Shown here piece by piece: positions 48,105 through 56,382 of a DNA stretch of 64,000 nucleotides; positions within the stretch are counted from its first letter, which is position 1, and each line of letters starts with the position of its first letter. The notes beneath the pieces were generated by a model, which ran no database searches, was not told the DNA's origin, and worked only from the letters and a program-made list of their open reading frames with translations. Where the stretch lies: NCBI RefSeq assembly GCF_900129635.1, contig NZ_FSRB01000001.1, forward strand, positions 969,501 through 1,033,500. The letters are read 5' to 3'. Source of the DNA: Singulisphaera sp. GP187. Lineage in GTDB: Bacteria; Planctomycetota; Planctomycetia; Isosphaerales; Isosphaeraceae. The position numbers and the translations under genes are program-made.

Positions 48105-48406
48105 CAGCGGAAGCCGCTGTGGAACAAGATGATCAACTCGCTCAAGAGGCCGAGCCAGATGTGCCCCTTCAGCCAGACCTTTCGCGACCCGAGCCACCAG
48201 AGCGACGGCACCTTGCGGAGCGTCGACAGCAGCCCGGCATAAACCATCAGCGCATAGCCAATGATCCCATACCACATCCCAATGACGCTTCCACCATTGA
48301 AGCCGCCGGGTGTGGAGTAGTCGAACCAGGCGTACACGATCGCCGCCAGGAGCGCGAGTACGACTGTGGCGAGGAACCAACCCTTCTGACGTGAATCAAT
48401 CAGCAA
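48062..48406 (-). CDS. putative b-type cytochrome membrane protein, N-terminal part
   Basis: About 100 meaningful residues: helices GWFLATVVLALLAAIVYAWF, GMWYGIIGYALMVYAGLLST and HIWLGLLSELIILFHSGF. A histidine at each end of the last helix (KGHIWLG and LFHSGF) suggests heme b ligands, matched by HH..H..H in the second part. After WGG the frame runs into a serine-rich tail (PSSKSSGSSSR) and stops, as expected after a shift at the G7 tract. The full protein would be about 285 residues, likely quinone-facing, linking the periplasmic multiheme proteins to the membrane. The start is TTG with GGAG upstream; no ATG is available. Confidence 0.65.
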   Translation of the reverse strand: MLIDSRQKGWFLATVVLALLAAIVYAWFDYSTPGGFNGGSVIGMWYGIIGYALMVYAGLLSTLRKVPSLWWLGSRKVWLKGHIWLGLLSELIILFHSGFRWGGPSSKSSGSSSR

Positions 48407-48476
48407 GGAGAGGCTCCACCGCTCGCCAACGATGCCCTCAAGGGCACGGAAACAAATCGCCGCATAACGACCTTAT

Positions 48477-48865
48477 CAAAATTAGCCGTAAAACCCCCAA
48501 CTTCAGTCGTGGGGATATCAGGCGTGAATCTGCTTGACGTCTGAACAGACACTTCGGATACTTGAATTGTCCTCTCGAGGACCGCTCTTTGACAACTCAG
48601 AGTTGCCGGTTGCCGGGAGAACATCCTTCCCGGCGGAAAACTTTGAAGGAATAGAAAGCGTCTGGGGTGGCGAGAACCAAGTCATCCCCAACTCGACGCT
48701 GTCGGAAACGTCGCGAGACGTCTTCGTCAGATACGTACTGTGGGGCACACAGGAACGGGAGGCTTCGGCCTCCAAACGCTCAGGGAGTGGGTGTAAGACC
48801 TTCGTATTGAAGGCGGTCCACGTTGAACTGAGAATCCCCCGCCTTCAGGCGTGGGGAGTGTCAAA
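48477..48865 (+). mobile_element. IS200/IS605-like relic with both ends and no transposase
   Basis: About 390 bases bounded by two similar imperfect hairpins: CCCCCAACTTCAGTCGTGGGG near 48494 and CCCCCGCCTTCAGGCGTGGG near 48836. Both have a C-rich arm, a TTCA loop and a bulged T, the form of IS200/IS605 subterminal ends. The left end follows TTAT, a typical target for these elements, and the right end is followed by AGTGTCAA. Inside there is no tnpA or tnpB frame, but a stable GGAGGC-TTCG-GCCTCC hairpin (48758-48773) and another near 48618 remain, possibly the remains of a tnpB 3' end with its overlapping guide RNA. It sits between two cytochrome genes on the opposite strand. Confidence 0.6.
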
Positions 48866-48930
48866 TTTATAGCTCAGACTTGGAACGAACGCAATCGAAC
48901 CGACTCTGCCGGTGGTGAGGTCAGGTCAGC

Positions 48931-50505
48931 TCAGAGCCGAGGGAGCAACCCGGTCAGTTCCGCAAACCGGGTCTGGAAGGTGGCGGGGTTGAAGTCGGTG
49001 ACCGCCTTGAGCCGCTTGGCGAGGGTGGCCTCGATCGGCTCCTGGGTTCCGGCCGAGGGGAGGCTGAATCCGAGTTCCTCGTCGGTCTGTCGCAGGACCT
49101 TCGCGATCGGCGCATCCGGGCCGGCCTTGGGCTCGATCTCGTTGTAGATCGTGCGGAACGCCCAGAAGAGTTGCCGGGCCGTGTCGTAGTCGGGGATTTC
49201 CGACCGGGCCGCCCGGCAGACGCGGTCGAGGAGGCGGATGGCGACCTCGCGGTCGACGGGGGACTTGCCGAGGTCGGCGAGGACTTCATCGATCCAGGCG
49301 GTCAGGGATCGGGCCGAGGCGATCGCCTGGTCCTTGTTTCCGAACGGTCGAGCCGAGAGGGCGGCGTGGAACTCTTTGATCCGCCGATCGAATTGCTCGA
49401 GCCGCGGCTTCACTTGCGCGGGGTTCGCGGCCTCGATGCCCAGCCCGACCAGCGCGACGGGCCAGCTCGGAGCGGGCGGGCGCCCGGGGACCCCTGGGAA
49501 TCCACGCGTCTGCCGCCAGTTCGGACGATTCACCTCGTGGTGGCAGGCGTAACAATCGAACCGCGCGAAGTCGGGCCAGCGCGTGCCGGGGATATTCCCG
49601 AGCTCGTCCTTTTCCGCCTGCGCCGCGAACAACTTGAGGGTCTCGCGGAGCGGCACCAGTCCGCTGACCGCCACGAGTTCGGTGTGCTCGAGGTTGTCGA
49701 GGTTCAGCGTTGATTCGAGCGCCTTGCGCACTTCCGGGCGCCTCCCTTGCCGTTTCTCGCCGAGGTACTCCCAGTGATAGGGCATGGCTTCGCTGAAGGT
49801 TGAGACTTCGAAACCGGGCAGGGGGGGATGGCCCGCCGCATACATGGCGTGGGTCAGGACGTTCCCTTCCTCATAGTTCCCGACGTGGCAGGAGAGACAA
49901 CGCTTGGTCCGGGTGACCGGATCCCAGAGGTCGACCATGCCGTACTTGCTTTCCTTTTCCTTACGGCTCAGGCTGCGCCACTTCGGATCCTCGAATGTCG
50001 TGTGCTCGAACACCCATTCGCGGAACGCGCCGTGGCAGGCAACGCAACTGACGCCGTCTCCCTTGGGATCGAACTGCTGGGCTCGCATCGCTGGCCTGGC
50101 CGCTTCCCCAGCTTGCTGCCCGACCACCGGCGATCGGTCGGTGACGCTGTGGCAGCCCAGGCAGGAGCGGTGCGTGGTCACATCGATCCCGAGGATCTTG
50201 CCCATCTGCGTTCCGCGCGGGTTGGACAAAACGGCGAACGCGTTTTTGTGCTTGTCCTTGGTCCCCCAGATCGTCGCTTCGTTCATCCGGCAGATGACCG
50301 ACTCCACCTTGTAGTTCTCGGGGTGCGCATGGCATTGTGCGCAATAGCGCTCCCCGAAGATCAGCGGGGTTCGTCCGTCGGGAATGGGGTCCGCCGCCCC
50401 CTGGCGTCCCTGCGCCTGGCCGTGTGCCGGGGGCAAACCGGTGAGCAGCAGGGCCACGACCAGGCCTGCGAAGGTCAGGAGCCGGTCTCGTTGCGTCGCC
50501 GCCAT
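48931..50505 (-). CDS. pentaheme cytochrome c, second of the run
   Basis: 524 residues with a signal peptide (TFAGLVVALLLTGLPPAHG) and five CXXCH sites: CAQCH, CLGCH, CVACH, CLSCH and CYACH. The block HAMYAAGHPPLPGFEVSTF parallels the DLIAAGHP block of its relatives, but all sites here are the standard C-X2-C-H type. A long helical C-terminal region (~330-524) lacks hemes. It resembles cytochrome c554-type proteins. The upstream gene ends 118 bases away, and the IS-like relic lies downstream, between it and the b-type membrane gene. The relic could interrupt co-transcription. Confidence 0.88.
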   Translation of the reverse strand: MAATQRDRLLTFAGLVVALLLTGLPPAHGQAQGRQGAADPIPDGRTPLIFGERYCAQCHAHPENYKVESVICRMNEATIWGTKDKHKNAFAVLSNPRGTQMGKILGIDVTTHRSCLGCHSVTDRSPVVGQQAGEAARPAMRAQQFDPKGDGVSCVACHGAFREWVFEHTTFEDPKWRSLSRKEKESKYGMVDLWDPVTRTKRCLSCHVGNYEEGNVLTHAMYAAGHPPLPGFEVSTFSEAMPYHWEYLGEKRQGRRPEVRKALESTLNLDNLEHTELVAVSGLVPLRETLKLFAAQAEKDELGNIPGTRWPDFARFDCYACHHEVNRPNWRQTRGFPGVPGRPPAPSWPVALVGLGIEAANPAQVKPRLEQFDRRIKEFHAALSARPFGNKDQAIASARSLTAWIDEVLADLGKSPVDREVAIRLLDRVCRAARSEIPDYDTARQLFWAFRTIYNEIEPKAGPDAPIAKVLRQTDEELGFSLPSAGTQEPIEATLAKRLKAVTDFNPATFQTRFAELTGLLPRL

Positions 50506-50623
50506 CAGTTCCTGTCTCCTCGTCGCATTATCACGGGATCATGAATGATGACCCGGAGACTCGTGGGTGACGACCTGACCCAATCGATTCGGGATAGGTT
50601 GTGAACACTTCGGAAGACTGTGC

Positions 50624-52051
50624 TCATTCACGAGGCCGGCCGTCAAGGGGCTGGAAGGTTCCCGACGCCGCTCGATCCGGGACATACGGGGCCAGCAGTC
50701 GGTTCCGGCGGTCGCGAAGCTCGTTGAGCAACCCCGGATCGTTCTGGAGTGCCGGGCCGAGTGCCTGGCGGAGCGGGACCAGGCCGAGGTAGATCTGGGC
50801 CTCGCCATCCCAACCCGGCCCCGCCGGTTCGACGCTTGGGATCGCTGTGGCGCGGAGGGTGCGGAGCAAGGGTTCGGATCGAGCCGGGTCGAAGGTCTCG
50901 TGCTGGACCGTCAGCAGCCAGCGCTCCAGCGCCTGGGCCGCTTGGCCCGCCTCTCCGGCGATCCGGTGCGAGTCCGGCAGCGGCACGTTCATCGAGGCGC
51001 GAAGCGGGCCGAGGCAGGTGGCGGCCGCCCTGGCCGCCGGGTCTCGATCTCGATTGTGCTCCGCCAGCGTCGAAATCAAGGGGAAGTACCAGGTTCCCCA
51101 GGCGGGGATCCCCGGTGGTGAGGCGGGCCCCACGCTCCTTGTTCCCGAGGGGCGGGAGCGGAGATCCTGGTGGCAGGAGGCACAGTCGTACTCGGAGAAT
51201 TCGGGCCAGCGACTGGGCCCGTCCGGTCCGGCCCGGGCGGCTTCCTTGGCGCGGCTCTCCAGCAGTTCAAGGGCGGTCCGGCCCGAGATGAGCTGACCGA
51301 TCGCCCAGGTTCGCGCGGGGAAGTCACTGGCCGCGTTTTGGCCGGTTTCCACCCAGTGCGCGGGGAGGTTGGCGAGAAACGAGGAGAATTCGAAGTTGAG
51401 CCGAGGATGCCCGGCCGCGATCAGGTCGTGATCCACCTCGCGGGCCGGCAGACCGTCGCGTGCCGGAACTCCGACATGGCAGGCCACGCAGCGCTCGGCT
51501 CTCACGACCAGGTCGTCGAGCCGGACCTTGCCGAACCGCGCTTCTTTCTCAGGCGAGGAGAGCAGGTCCCAATCGTAGGTGGTGTGTTGCGCCAGCCAGG
51601 AGCCAGACGAGCCATGGCACGACTCGCAGCCCACCCCGTCCTGGCGAATCGTCGCCGCCAGTTCCGGGTTCACGGCCGGTCCAGGGGTGGAATGGCAGGC
51701 GAGACACCGGCTGTCCTGGTGCGCGGGGATGGTACGCCCGGTGCCTTGCCCGATTTTTTGGGCGATCGATCGGGACAAGTCCGAGTAGAGCGTCTGAAAA
51801 GCGTTGGCGTGCTGATCGCGCGAGGCCCAGACCGTGTGTTCGTTGCGGAAGATCCGAGAGCCGTAGACCGGAGTCGGACTGCCATGGCAGGCTGTCGACG
51901 AGCAACGCCCCGCGCCCCAGTTCGCTCGCGACAAGGCGATCGGCTGGGCCAGCGGATCGGCGGCAGAGACGCGCATTGCTCCCGCGGCGCATGCGAGGAA
52001 GACGAGCAAGGGCACGATCACCCGGGCCATCACCGTCTTCAGAGCTCGCAT
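50624..52051 (-). CDS. pentaheme cytochrome c, first gene of the multiheme run
   Basis: 475 residues with a signal peptide (MARVIVPLLVFLACAAGAMR). Its five heme sites are CSSTACH (C-X4-C-H), CLACH, CESCH, CVACH and CASCH, in the same order and type as in the gene at 41106-42608; EVDHDLIAAGHPRLNFEF is also shared. It therefore looks like a duplicate at the opposite edge of the run. The C-terminal ~170 residues are helical and heme-free. GGAG about nine bases upstream of the ATG supports the start. The spacing to its neighbours suggests an operon running from 52051 down to 41106. Confidence 0.88.
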   Translation of the reverse strand: MRALKTVMARVIVPLLVFLACAAGAMRVSAADPLAQPIALSRANWGAGRCSSTACHGSPTPVYGSRIFRNEHTVWASRDQHANAFQTLYSDLSRSIAQKIGQGTGRTIPAHQDSRCLACHSTPGPAVNPELAATIRQDGVGCESCHGSSGSWLAQHTTYDWDLLSSPEKEARFGKVRLDDLVVRAERCVACHVGVPARDGLPAREVDHDLIAAGHPRLNFEFSSFLANLPAHWVETGQNAASDFPARTWAIGQLISGRTALELLESRAKEAARAGPDGPSRWPEFSEYDCASCHQDLRSRPSGTRSVGPASPPGIPAWGTWYFPLISTLAEHNRDRDPAARAAATCLGPLRASMNVPLPDSHRIAGEAGQAAQALERWLLTVQHETFDPARSEPLLRTLRATAIPSVEPAGPGWDGEAQIYLGLVPLRQALGPALQNDPGLLNELRDRRNRLLAPYVPDRAASGTFQPLDGRPRE

Positions 52052-52561
52052 GCAAAGGGACTCCGTCCGTCCGAGAAAAGGCGTTTAAAGAAGGGGATGG
52101 CGTGAACTTTGTCGACGGATTCGGTTGGGGCGGCAAGATCATCACGAATGGCCGAGACAATGATAGACTGAATCGACATGGGCGAGAGCCGCGCTCAGTC
52201 CAAAGCGGCTCGGACACGACCTGCTGGGTTCGATTGCGCCGATCGCTCCAGTCGAATTGCCTCGAACCGGTGACTCGTCCTCCCACCTCTGATTGAACCG
52301 CAAGATCCGTTGAAAAATCAATCGCCCAGAGTGTGTCTGGCAATACCCTGGGGGGGGGCGGGTCGCCTGCGGTTTCATGGGGCTTACGCTCTCTGTCTTC
52401 CTGAAGCTTTGTGAATGAGCGTGAGCGCAAACCGCTCGGGGAAAAATCGACGGAGGGAGCAAAATTGTTGTGTCCCGCACGAAATCCGTGTACGTATTAA
52501 ACACAAGGATCGTTTCCAGATGCGTAACAATCTCTGTCCGATACCTGACTGGAAGATCCCC
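52052..52561. other. divergent intergenic region
   Basis: About 510 bases between the multiheme operon (leftwards) and the small secreted protein gene (rightwards). It should hold both promoters. Short frames here are random-looking, and an in-frame upstream extension of the rightward gene exists to 52415. I found no repeat. Confidence 0.45.
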
Positions 52562-53107
52562 ATGGCACCTACCCTTCTCTTATCGCTGGCCCTCGTCCTA
52601 CAATCTCCCTCTCAGCCGTCCCCTGAGAAGGACGTTTTCAGTGATCCCCAACTCGTCCAGCTCAAAGCCTTCGCGACTCAACCCGTGGACCCATCCCTGT
52701 CCAAGACGAAGCAGACTGCGTTTAAGAAAAAGCAAAACAAAGCGAAGCTCGCCTATAACGCCCGCCTCAAAGCCCTCCAGCAGGAAGCCCATGCCCTCAA
52801 GATGGCCCCTGTCATCGAGGCTCAGCAGCGTATGGCCCGGGATCAGCAAATCGCCCAACAATCGCTGCGAAGCGAACAACGTGCGGAGGAATCGCTCGCG
52901 ATCCAACGCCAAGCCGTCCGGAACACTCAACTGTTCCGACAGCAACTCCTCTATGGCCCCGCCACCCAAACCCCGAATGGCCCCTTGATCTACGGCGATA
53001 GCTCGGCCGGCCCTTACAGCGCCTCGGTCATGGTCCCCAAGGTCGCCCCTTCTCCGTCCCCCATGGCGAACCAACTGCCTTTGTATATCCCGCTGTTTGT
53101 TCCTTGA
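52562..53107 (+). CDS. secreted coiled-coil hypothetical protein
   Basis: 181 residues: a short signal peptide (MAPTLLLSLALVLQSPSQPS), then a Lys/Gln-rich coiled coil (KTKQTAFKKKQNKAKLAYNA; MARDQQIAQQSLRSEQRAEE) and a Pro/Ser-rich tail ending LPLYIPLFVP. Base use is less GC-rich than in its neighbours, with many AAA and CAA codons, which may indicate recent acquisition. GGAAG lies about seven bases before the ATG at 52562; ATG at 52520 is an alternative. No family is recognised. It stands next to the start of the multiheme run but on the other strand. Confidence 0.6.
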   Translation: MAPTLLLSLALVLQSPSQPSPEKDVFSDPQLVQLKAFATQPVDPSLSKTKQTAFKKKQNKAKLAYNARLKALQQEAHALKMAPVIEAQQRMARDQQIAQQSLRSEQRAEESLAIQRQAVRNTQLFRQQLLYGPATQTPNGPLIYGDSSAGPYSASVMVPKVAPSPSPMANQLPLYIPLFVP

Positions 53108-53214
53108 TGAAGCAAGAAAACGGGACGGAGGAAATTTCGAATCGGTTGAGTTGAGAAGCGGTCTGTTAAGAACTTGGTTTAGCTTGATTGTTATTGTGAT
53201 AAGTGATGTGGATT

Positions 53215-53305
53215 GGTCGTTGGTCTTCGCTCGCCTGGCAGAGGCGAGCGGGGAGCGTAAGCTCCCTGTCTTGCGACGGAGAAGTGCCCCCCGGTAGCCT
53301 GGCAA
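53215..53305 (+). repeat. palindromic repeat A, single copy
   Basis: One copy of the unit found head to head at 29877-30008: CTCGCCT/AGGCGAG, then GGGAGC-GTAA-GCTCCC, then a GCGACGGAGAAGTGCCCCCC tail. The second stem is conserved while its loop differs from the other copies (GTCA, GTAA, TGATC). It directly precedes the cyclase fragment. Confidence 0.8.
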
Positions 53306-53307
53306 CA

Positions 53308-53476
53308 ATGGCCCTGTGGCCCATACATGAGTTTGGTGCGGCTGCCGGCATTGCCGACGAGGGCGCGGCCGGTGTTGATCCCGATGCCGATCCGTTCGCG
53401 ACAGAGGTTGTCGAGCGCCGGCAACCCGGCGAACATCGCGGTCGTGGCTTTGCTGGCGAGGATAGCGTGGTCCGTT
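53308..53476 (-). pseudogene. fragment of a class III cyclase gene
   Basis: The minus strand reads DHAILASKATTAMFAGLPAL and RERIGIGINTGRALVGN, which match residues around ~390-450 of the cyclase encoded at 58819-60582 (DHAILACKAAIAMFAELPAL, GIGIGINTGRALVGN). The DNA is closely similar to 59222-59400, but 18 in-frame bases coding GGPLGI are missing. Both ends break off abruptly: into palindromic repeat A on one side and into the AbiEi-like copy on the other. No start, no catalytic aspartates. It is a broken, probably untranslated duplicate. Confidence 0.75.
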
Positions 53477-53577
53477 TGTGTTACCAATTCGACTCGCCGA
53501 CTCATTGAGAACAACTTCCCTCTTGCTGGCTCAACGGCCTTGGTGCAAAATACCTCAACTTTCTTGGAGGATTTTGT

Positions 53578-53720
53578 ATGGCCCGGTCGAGCCGTGCGGC
53601 ATCCCGCGCTCTGTTCAGCAGGGCCGTGGAACAAGGCGGCTATTTCACCGCAAAACAAGCAAAAGAGGTGGGATACGGCTATCCGCACCTTGAATATCAT
53701 CTTCGCGTGGGGAACTTCGG
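53578..53720 (+). pseudogene. truncated copy of an AbiEi-type antitoxin gene
   Basis: The first ~47 codons (MARSSRAASRALFSRAVEQG, FTAKQAKEVGYGYPHLEY) nearly repeat the start of the gene at 56884-57501, and so do about 90 bases upstream, including the GGAGG ribosome site. The similarity ends abruptly at GGGGAACTTCG, where palindromic repeat B begins. Beyond that the frame stays open to 54036 but is not antitoxin-like. It keeps only the N-terminal winged-helix part, so it is a relic, unless the short product has a role. Confidence 0.7.
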
Positions 53721-53725
53721 GGAAG

Positions 53726-53792
53726 GAAACAGGGACGCAGCTAGTTTTGGCGTCGGAATGGCGGACGTCAAAACTAGCTGCATCCCCGTTTC
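53726..53792. repeat. palindromic repeat B, copy 1
   Basis: A 67-base near-perfect inverted repeat: GAAACAGGGACGCAG at the left pairs with CTGCATCCCCGTTTC at the right, and inside CTAGTTTTGGCGTC pairs with GACGTCAAAACTAG. The loop is GGAATGGCG. A second copy lies at 54590-54656. This copy marks the exact point where the antitoxin relic ends. Confidence 0.8.
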
Positions 53793-53996
53793 TGCACTGA
53801 TTAAGAGTGTTATCATTGTTCAGAGCACGGCGCAAGCATTATTTTTAACCCTGTCGCATATTTCTCCTTGGCGAGCATTTCCAGTTGCGCTATTCTCAAC
53901 GCATGGACGGTTGCTTGCGTATCGACAAGAACGCGGACCACCTCAAGAAGGCCTTGGTGGATTAAGAACTACCGTCGGCAGAAGTCCGATGGTGGT

Positions 53997-54569
53997 TCAG
54001 GTATTTCTCATCACCACGACCAACAGCACGGTGTAGGCAATCCAGCAAAAACCCACGACCCGGTTGTATCGATCAATCCAGCCAGGTTCTGGTCGCCATT
54101 GGCCGATGCAGAGCATGGTTGCCCAGGCCGTTGCCACGATGGTGCCGATTTCCGTCAGTTTGTCTATGATTATGATCGGCACTTCGCCCTTGTTGAATGG
54201 GATGGTGTAACCCAAATCGACAACAAGGTTGAGCACGCTTAGTATGACAGCTGCAGGGACTACCCATGACATTACCGCAATCGCCGCGACGAATCCGGGC
54301 TGGACGCGTAGCTCGCTCCATCCGGGACGTGGCGATCTCAGTCGGAACGCTATCCCGGTCGTAGTCATGAGGACCAAGATCGGGCCGCATAGTTGGACCC
54401 AGAGGTAGTAATACTGATTGCCGGTGAGCCGTCCATTGGGTCGCCACTGCAAGCCGAGCCGGAATCGGGGTTCAAATACGTGTGCGAGCCACCGTTGCCA
54501 CGCGAGGGCAATTGCGAGATTAGCTACGACAATCATCAGGTCGAAAAGCACAAACTTTCGGTCGGGCAT
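53997..54569 (-). CDS. small membrane protein, unknown function
   Basis: 190 residues with about five hydrophobic segments: FVLFDLMIVVANLAIALAW, LWVQLCGPILVLMTTTGIAF, GFVAAIAVMSWVVPAAVILS, TEIGTIVATAWATMLCIG and VVGFCWIAYTVLLVVVM. The start at 54569 has GAGGAT upstream. An in-frame start at 54731 would run through palindromic repeat B and is not convincing. No family is recognised. It lies between the two copies of repeat B, which could have brought it in or shaped its promoter. Confidence 0.6.
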   Translation of the reverse strand: MPDRKFVLFDLMIVVANLAIALAWQRWLAHVFEPRFRLGLQWRPNGRLTGNQYYYLWVQLCGPILVLMTTTGIAFRLRSPRPGWSELRVQPGFVAAIAVMSWVVPAAVILSVLNLVVDLGYTIPFNKGEVPIIIIDKLTEIGTIVATAWATMLCIGQWRPEPGWIDRYNRVVGFCWIAYTVLLVVVMRNT

Positions 54570-54589
54570 TGGGGAATCCTCGGGGGAAG

Positions 54590-54656
54590 GAAACGGGGAA
54601 TCCTCTAGTTTTGGCGTCGGAATGGCGGATGTCAAAACTCGCTGCGTCCCCGTTTC
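54590..54656. repeat. palindromic repeat B, copy 2
   Basis: 67 bases highly similar to 53726-53792: GAAACGGGGAATCCTCTAG on the left, TTTTGGCGTCGGAATGGCGG in the middle and GTCCCCGTTTC at the end. It lies about 20 bases upstream of the membrane-protein start at 54569 and so may overlap that gene's leader. Confidence 0.8.
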
Positions 54657-54727
54657 TGCGCCCTTGCCGGCACCCCGCAGCACGAGATCTCGCTCCGCCA
54701 CCCTGGGGCTTGACCAGTCGCACCGGC

Positions 54728-56263
54728 TCATGGATTGGCGCCGGGGGCGTTATGTCTTTGCATCCAACGCGCGACGTAGTCACGGATCGACACCACGTCA
54801 CCCTCCTGGAACTTGCTCGTGCCGAAGGCCCGGCCGCCGAGCTCGCGGAATTGTCGATCCGCGTCGATGATCCGGCTGCAATAGCCGCAATAGACCGCGT
54901 AATTCATTCGCTCATCTTCGATGTGGGGGTAGCGCCGGAGGTATTCCTCGTAGACCGAGAAGATGTCATTGAAGACCTCGTCCGGGGACAGGAACTGGCC
55001 TTGCTGCTCCCTTGGGAGGTTCTGGGCGGCCCGGTGATAGGCGTCGGCCACCAGCAGCGGGATCCCGGGCCACCAGTTCTTGGTGTCGCGGCAGGCCCGG
55101 CCGAAGGCGAGCAGTCCCTCCTGGGAGCCGTGCCACTTCGGGTCGAGCCAGTCCATCTTGGCCTCACAGGCTTCCTTGCAATCGCCGTCGGCTTCCATCG
55201 CGCGGGCGAACCAGCGCTCCATGTCGGCCCGGTCCCCGTCGAGGCCCATGTTGACCACGATGAGTTGCCATGCCGGCCTTGGGTCGCCCGGGTCGAGCTT
55301 CCAGGCCTCCTCGAGCAGGCGCCTGGCCTCGGTGAGCCGCTCGCGCATCGCTCGCCACCCTTCGTCGTTGACAGTCTCGGCCATTCCGCCGCCGCGGGCC
55401 GCCCAGGCTTGGGCGATGAGGTAGCGTCCCTTGAGCTTGAGCCGCTCGGCCTTCATGGCCGGGATCGCGGCCAGAGCGGCGTCGACGTGCTCGAATGCCG
55501 CCGTTGCGTCACCGGTGGCGTGCAGGTGGCCCTCGAAGGCGTCCCAGGGGATCCCGTACCAGTTATGGTCGCGCCCGGAATCGAACCCATCTTCCGCGAC
55601 AACCTTTGGCAAGAGCGCAAGGGCGGCATCGAAGTACCGGGCAGCGGCCTCACCGTCGCGACGTGCCGCCTTGATCCTGCCGGCGTAGATCTGGGCGATG
55701 GCGCGGCGGAAGGGGGGATAGGCGCTCTTCTCCAGGGCGTCCGCGAACCGTACGTATCGCTGTGCGACCTCCTCGGTGTCGCCGCTCCCTACCGCGGACA
55801 TGCGGCCGTGGACGTAGAGCACCATCGGATCGTCGCAGCCCTTGTCCACCGCCTTCTGGGCCAGGCCGAGGACGGCCTTATGACGGGCACGCGGATCGAG
55901 GTCACGGGTGAAGAGCAGCGCGGCTGCCTCGAGCGACTCGCGGGCCTCGCGGTCCCACCGTGGGGCCTTCTTGCCGACCCGATCATACGCACCGCCGAGG
56001 GTCCGCCGGTTCCATTCCAGCCTGTCCCGGCGCCGTTGCGCCTGCCGCCTCGGATCTTGCGGGATGGGTGTGGCCGCGACGGCCGGGGCGGCGTCGGGCG
56101 CCGGGGGTGTGGCGGGCGCCGGGACGGCGGCGGGTGCCGGGGCGGCGGAGGAGTCGGGAGACAACGAACTCGCGTCAGCGGGCGAACCCTGCGTCGGCGG
56201 TGTCGAGGACTGTCCCGGGCTGCAACCGGCGACGAGGAGGAGAAGCATCAGCGAGACTCTCAT
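54728..56263 (-). CDS. lipoprotein with tetratricopeptide-like repeats
   Basis: 511 residues. MRVSLMLLLLVAGC ends in a lipobox (VAGC, Cys14), so the mature protein is probably lipid-anchored. A Pro/Ala/Ser-rich linker (~15-65) leads to a long helical domain with paired-helix repeats of TPR style: AAARYFDAALALLPKVVAED, AAFEHVDAALAAIPAMKAER, LLEEAWKLDPGDPRPAWQLI and MERWFARAMEADGDCKEACE. DUF4034-like architecture is possible but not verified. The role is unknown; TPR lipoproteins often scaffold envelope complexes. Its stop lies 158 bases from the membrane gene at 54569, beyond repeat B. Confidence 0.75.
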   Translation of the reverse strand: MRVSLMLLLLVAGCSPGQSSTPPTQGSPADASSLSPDSSAAPAPAAVPAPATPPAPDAAPAVAATPIPQDPRRQAQRRRDRLEWNRRTLGGAYDRVGKKAPRWDREARESLEAAALLFTRDLDPRARHKAVLGLAQKAVDKGCDDPMVLYVHGRMSAVGSGDTEEVAQRYVRFADALEKSAYPPFRRAIAQIYAGRIKAARRDGEAAARYFDAALALLPKVVAEDGFDSGRDHNWYGIPWDAFEGHLHATGDATAAFEHVDAALAAIPAMKAERLKLKGRYLIAQAWAARGGGMAETVNDEGWRAMRERLTEARRLLEEAWKLDPGDPRPAWQLIVVNMGLDGDRADMERWFARAMEADGDCKEACEAKMDWLDPKWHGSQEGLLAFGRACRDTKNWWPGIPLLVADAYHRAAQNLPREQQGQFLSPDEVFNDIFSVYEEYLRRYPHIEDERMNYAVYCGYCSRIIDADRQFRELGGRAFGTSKFQEGDVVSIRDYVARWMQRHNAPGANP

Positions 56264-56382
56264 GGGGGAGATACCTCGTCAGGTCAGGACGAAATCATGA
56301 GTCGGAACGTTTCCGATTCTAACAAGGGCGCCGCCAGGATGTCAGAAAGAGCATTGAACCACGATGAGTTCCGTGTATTGGC

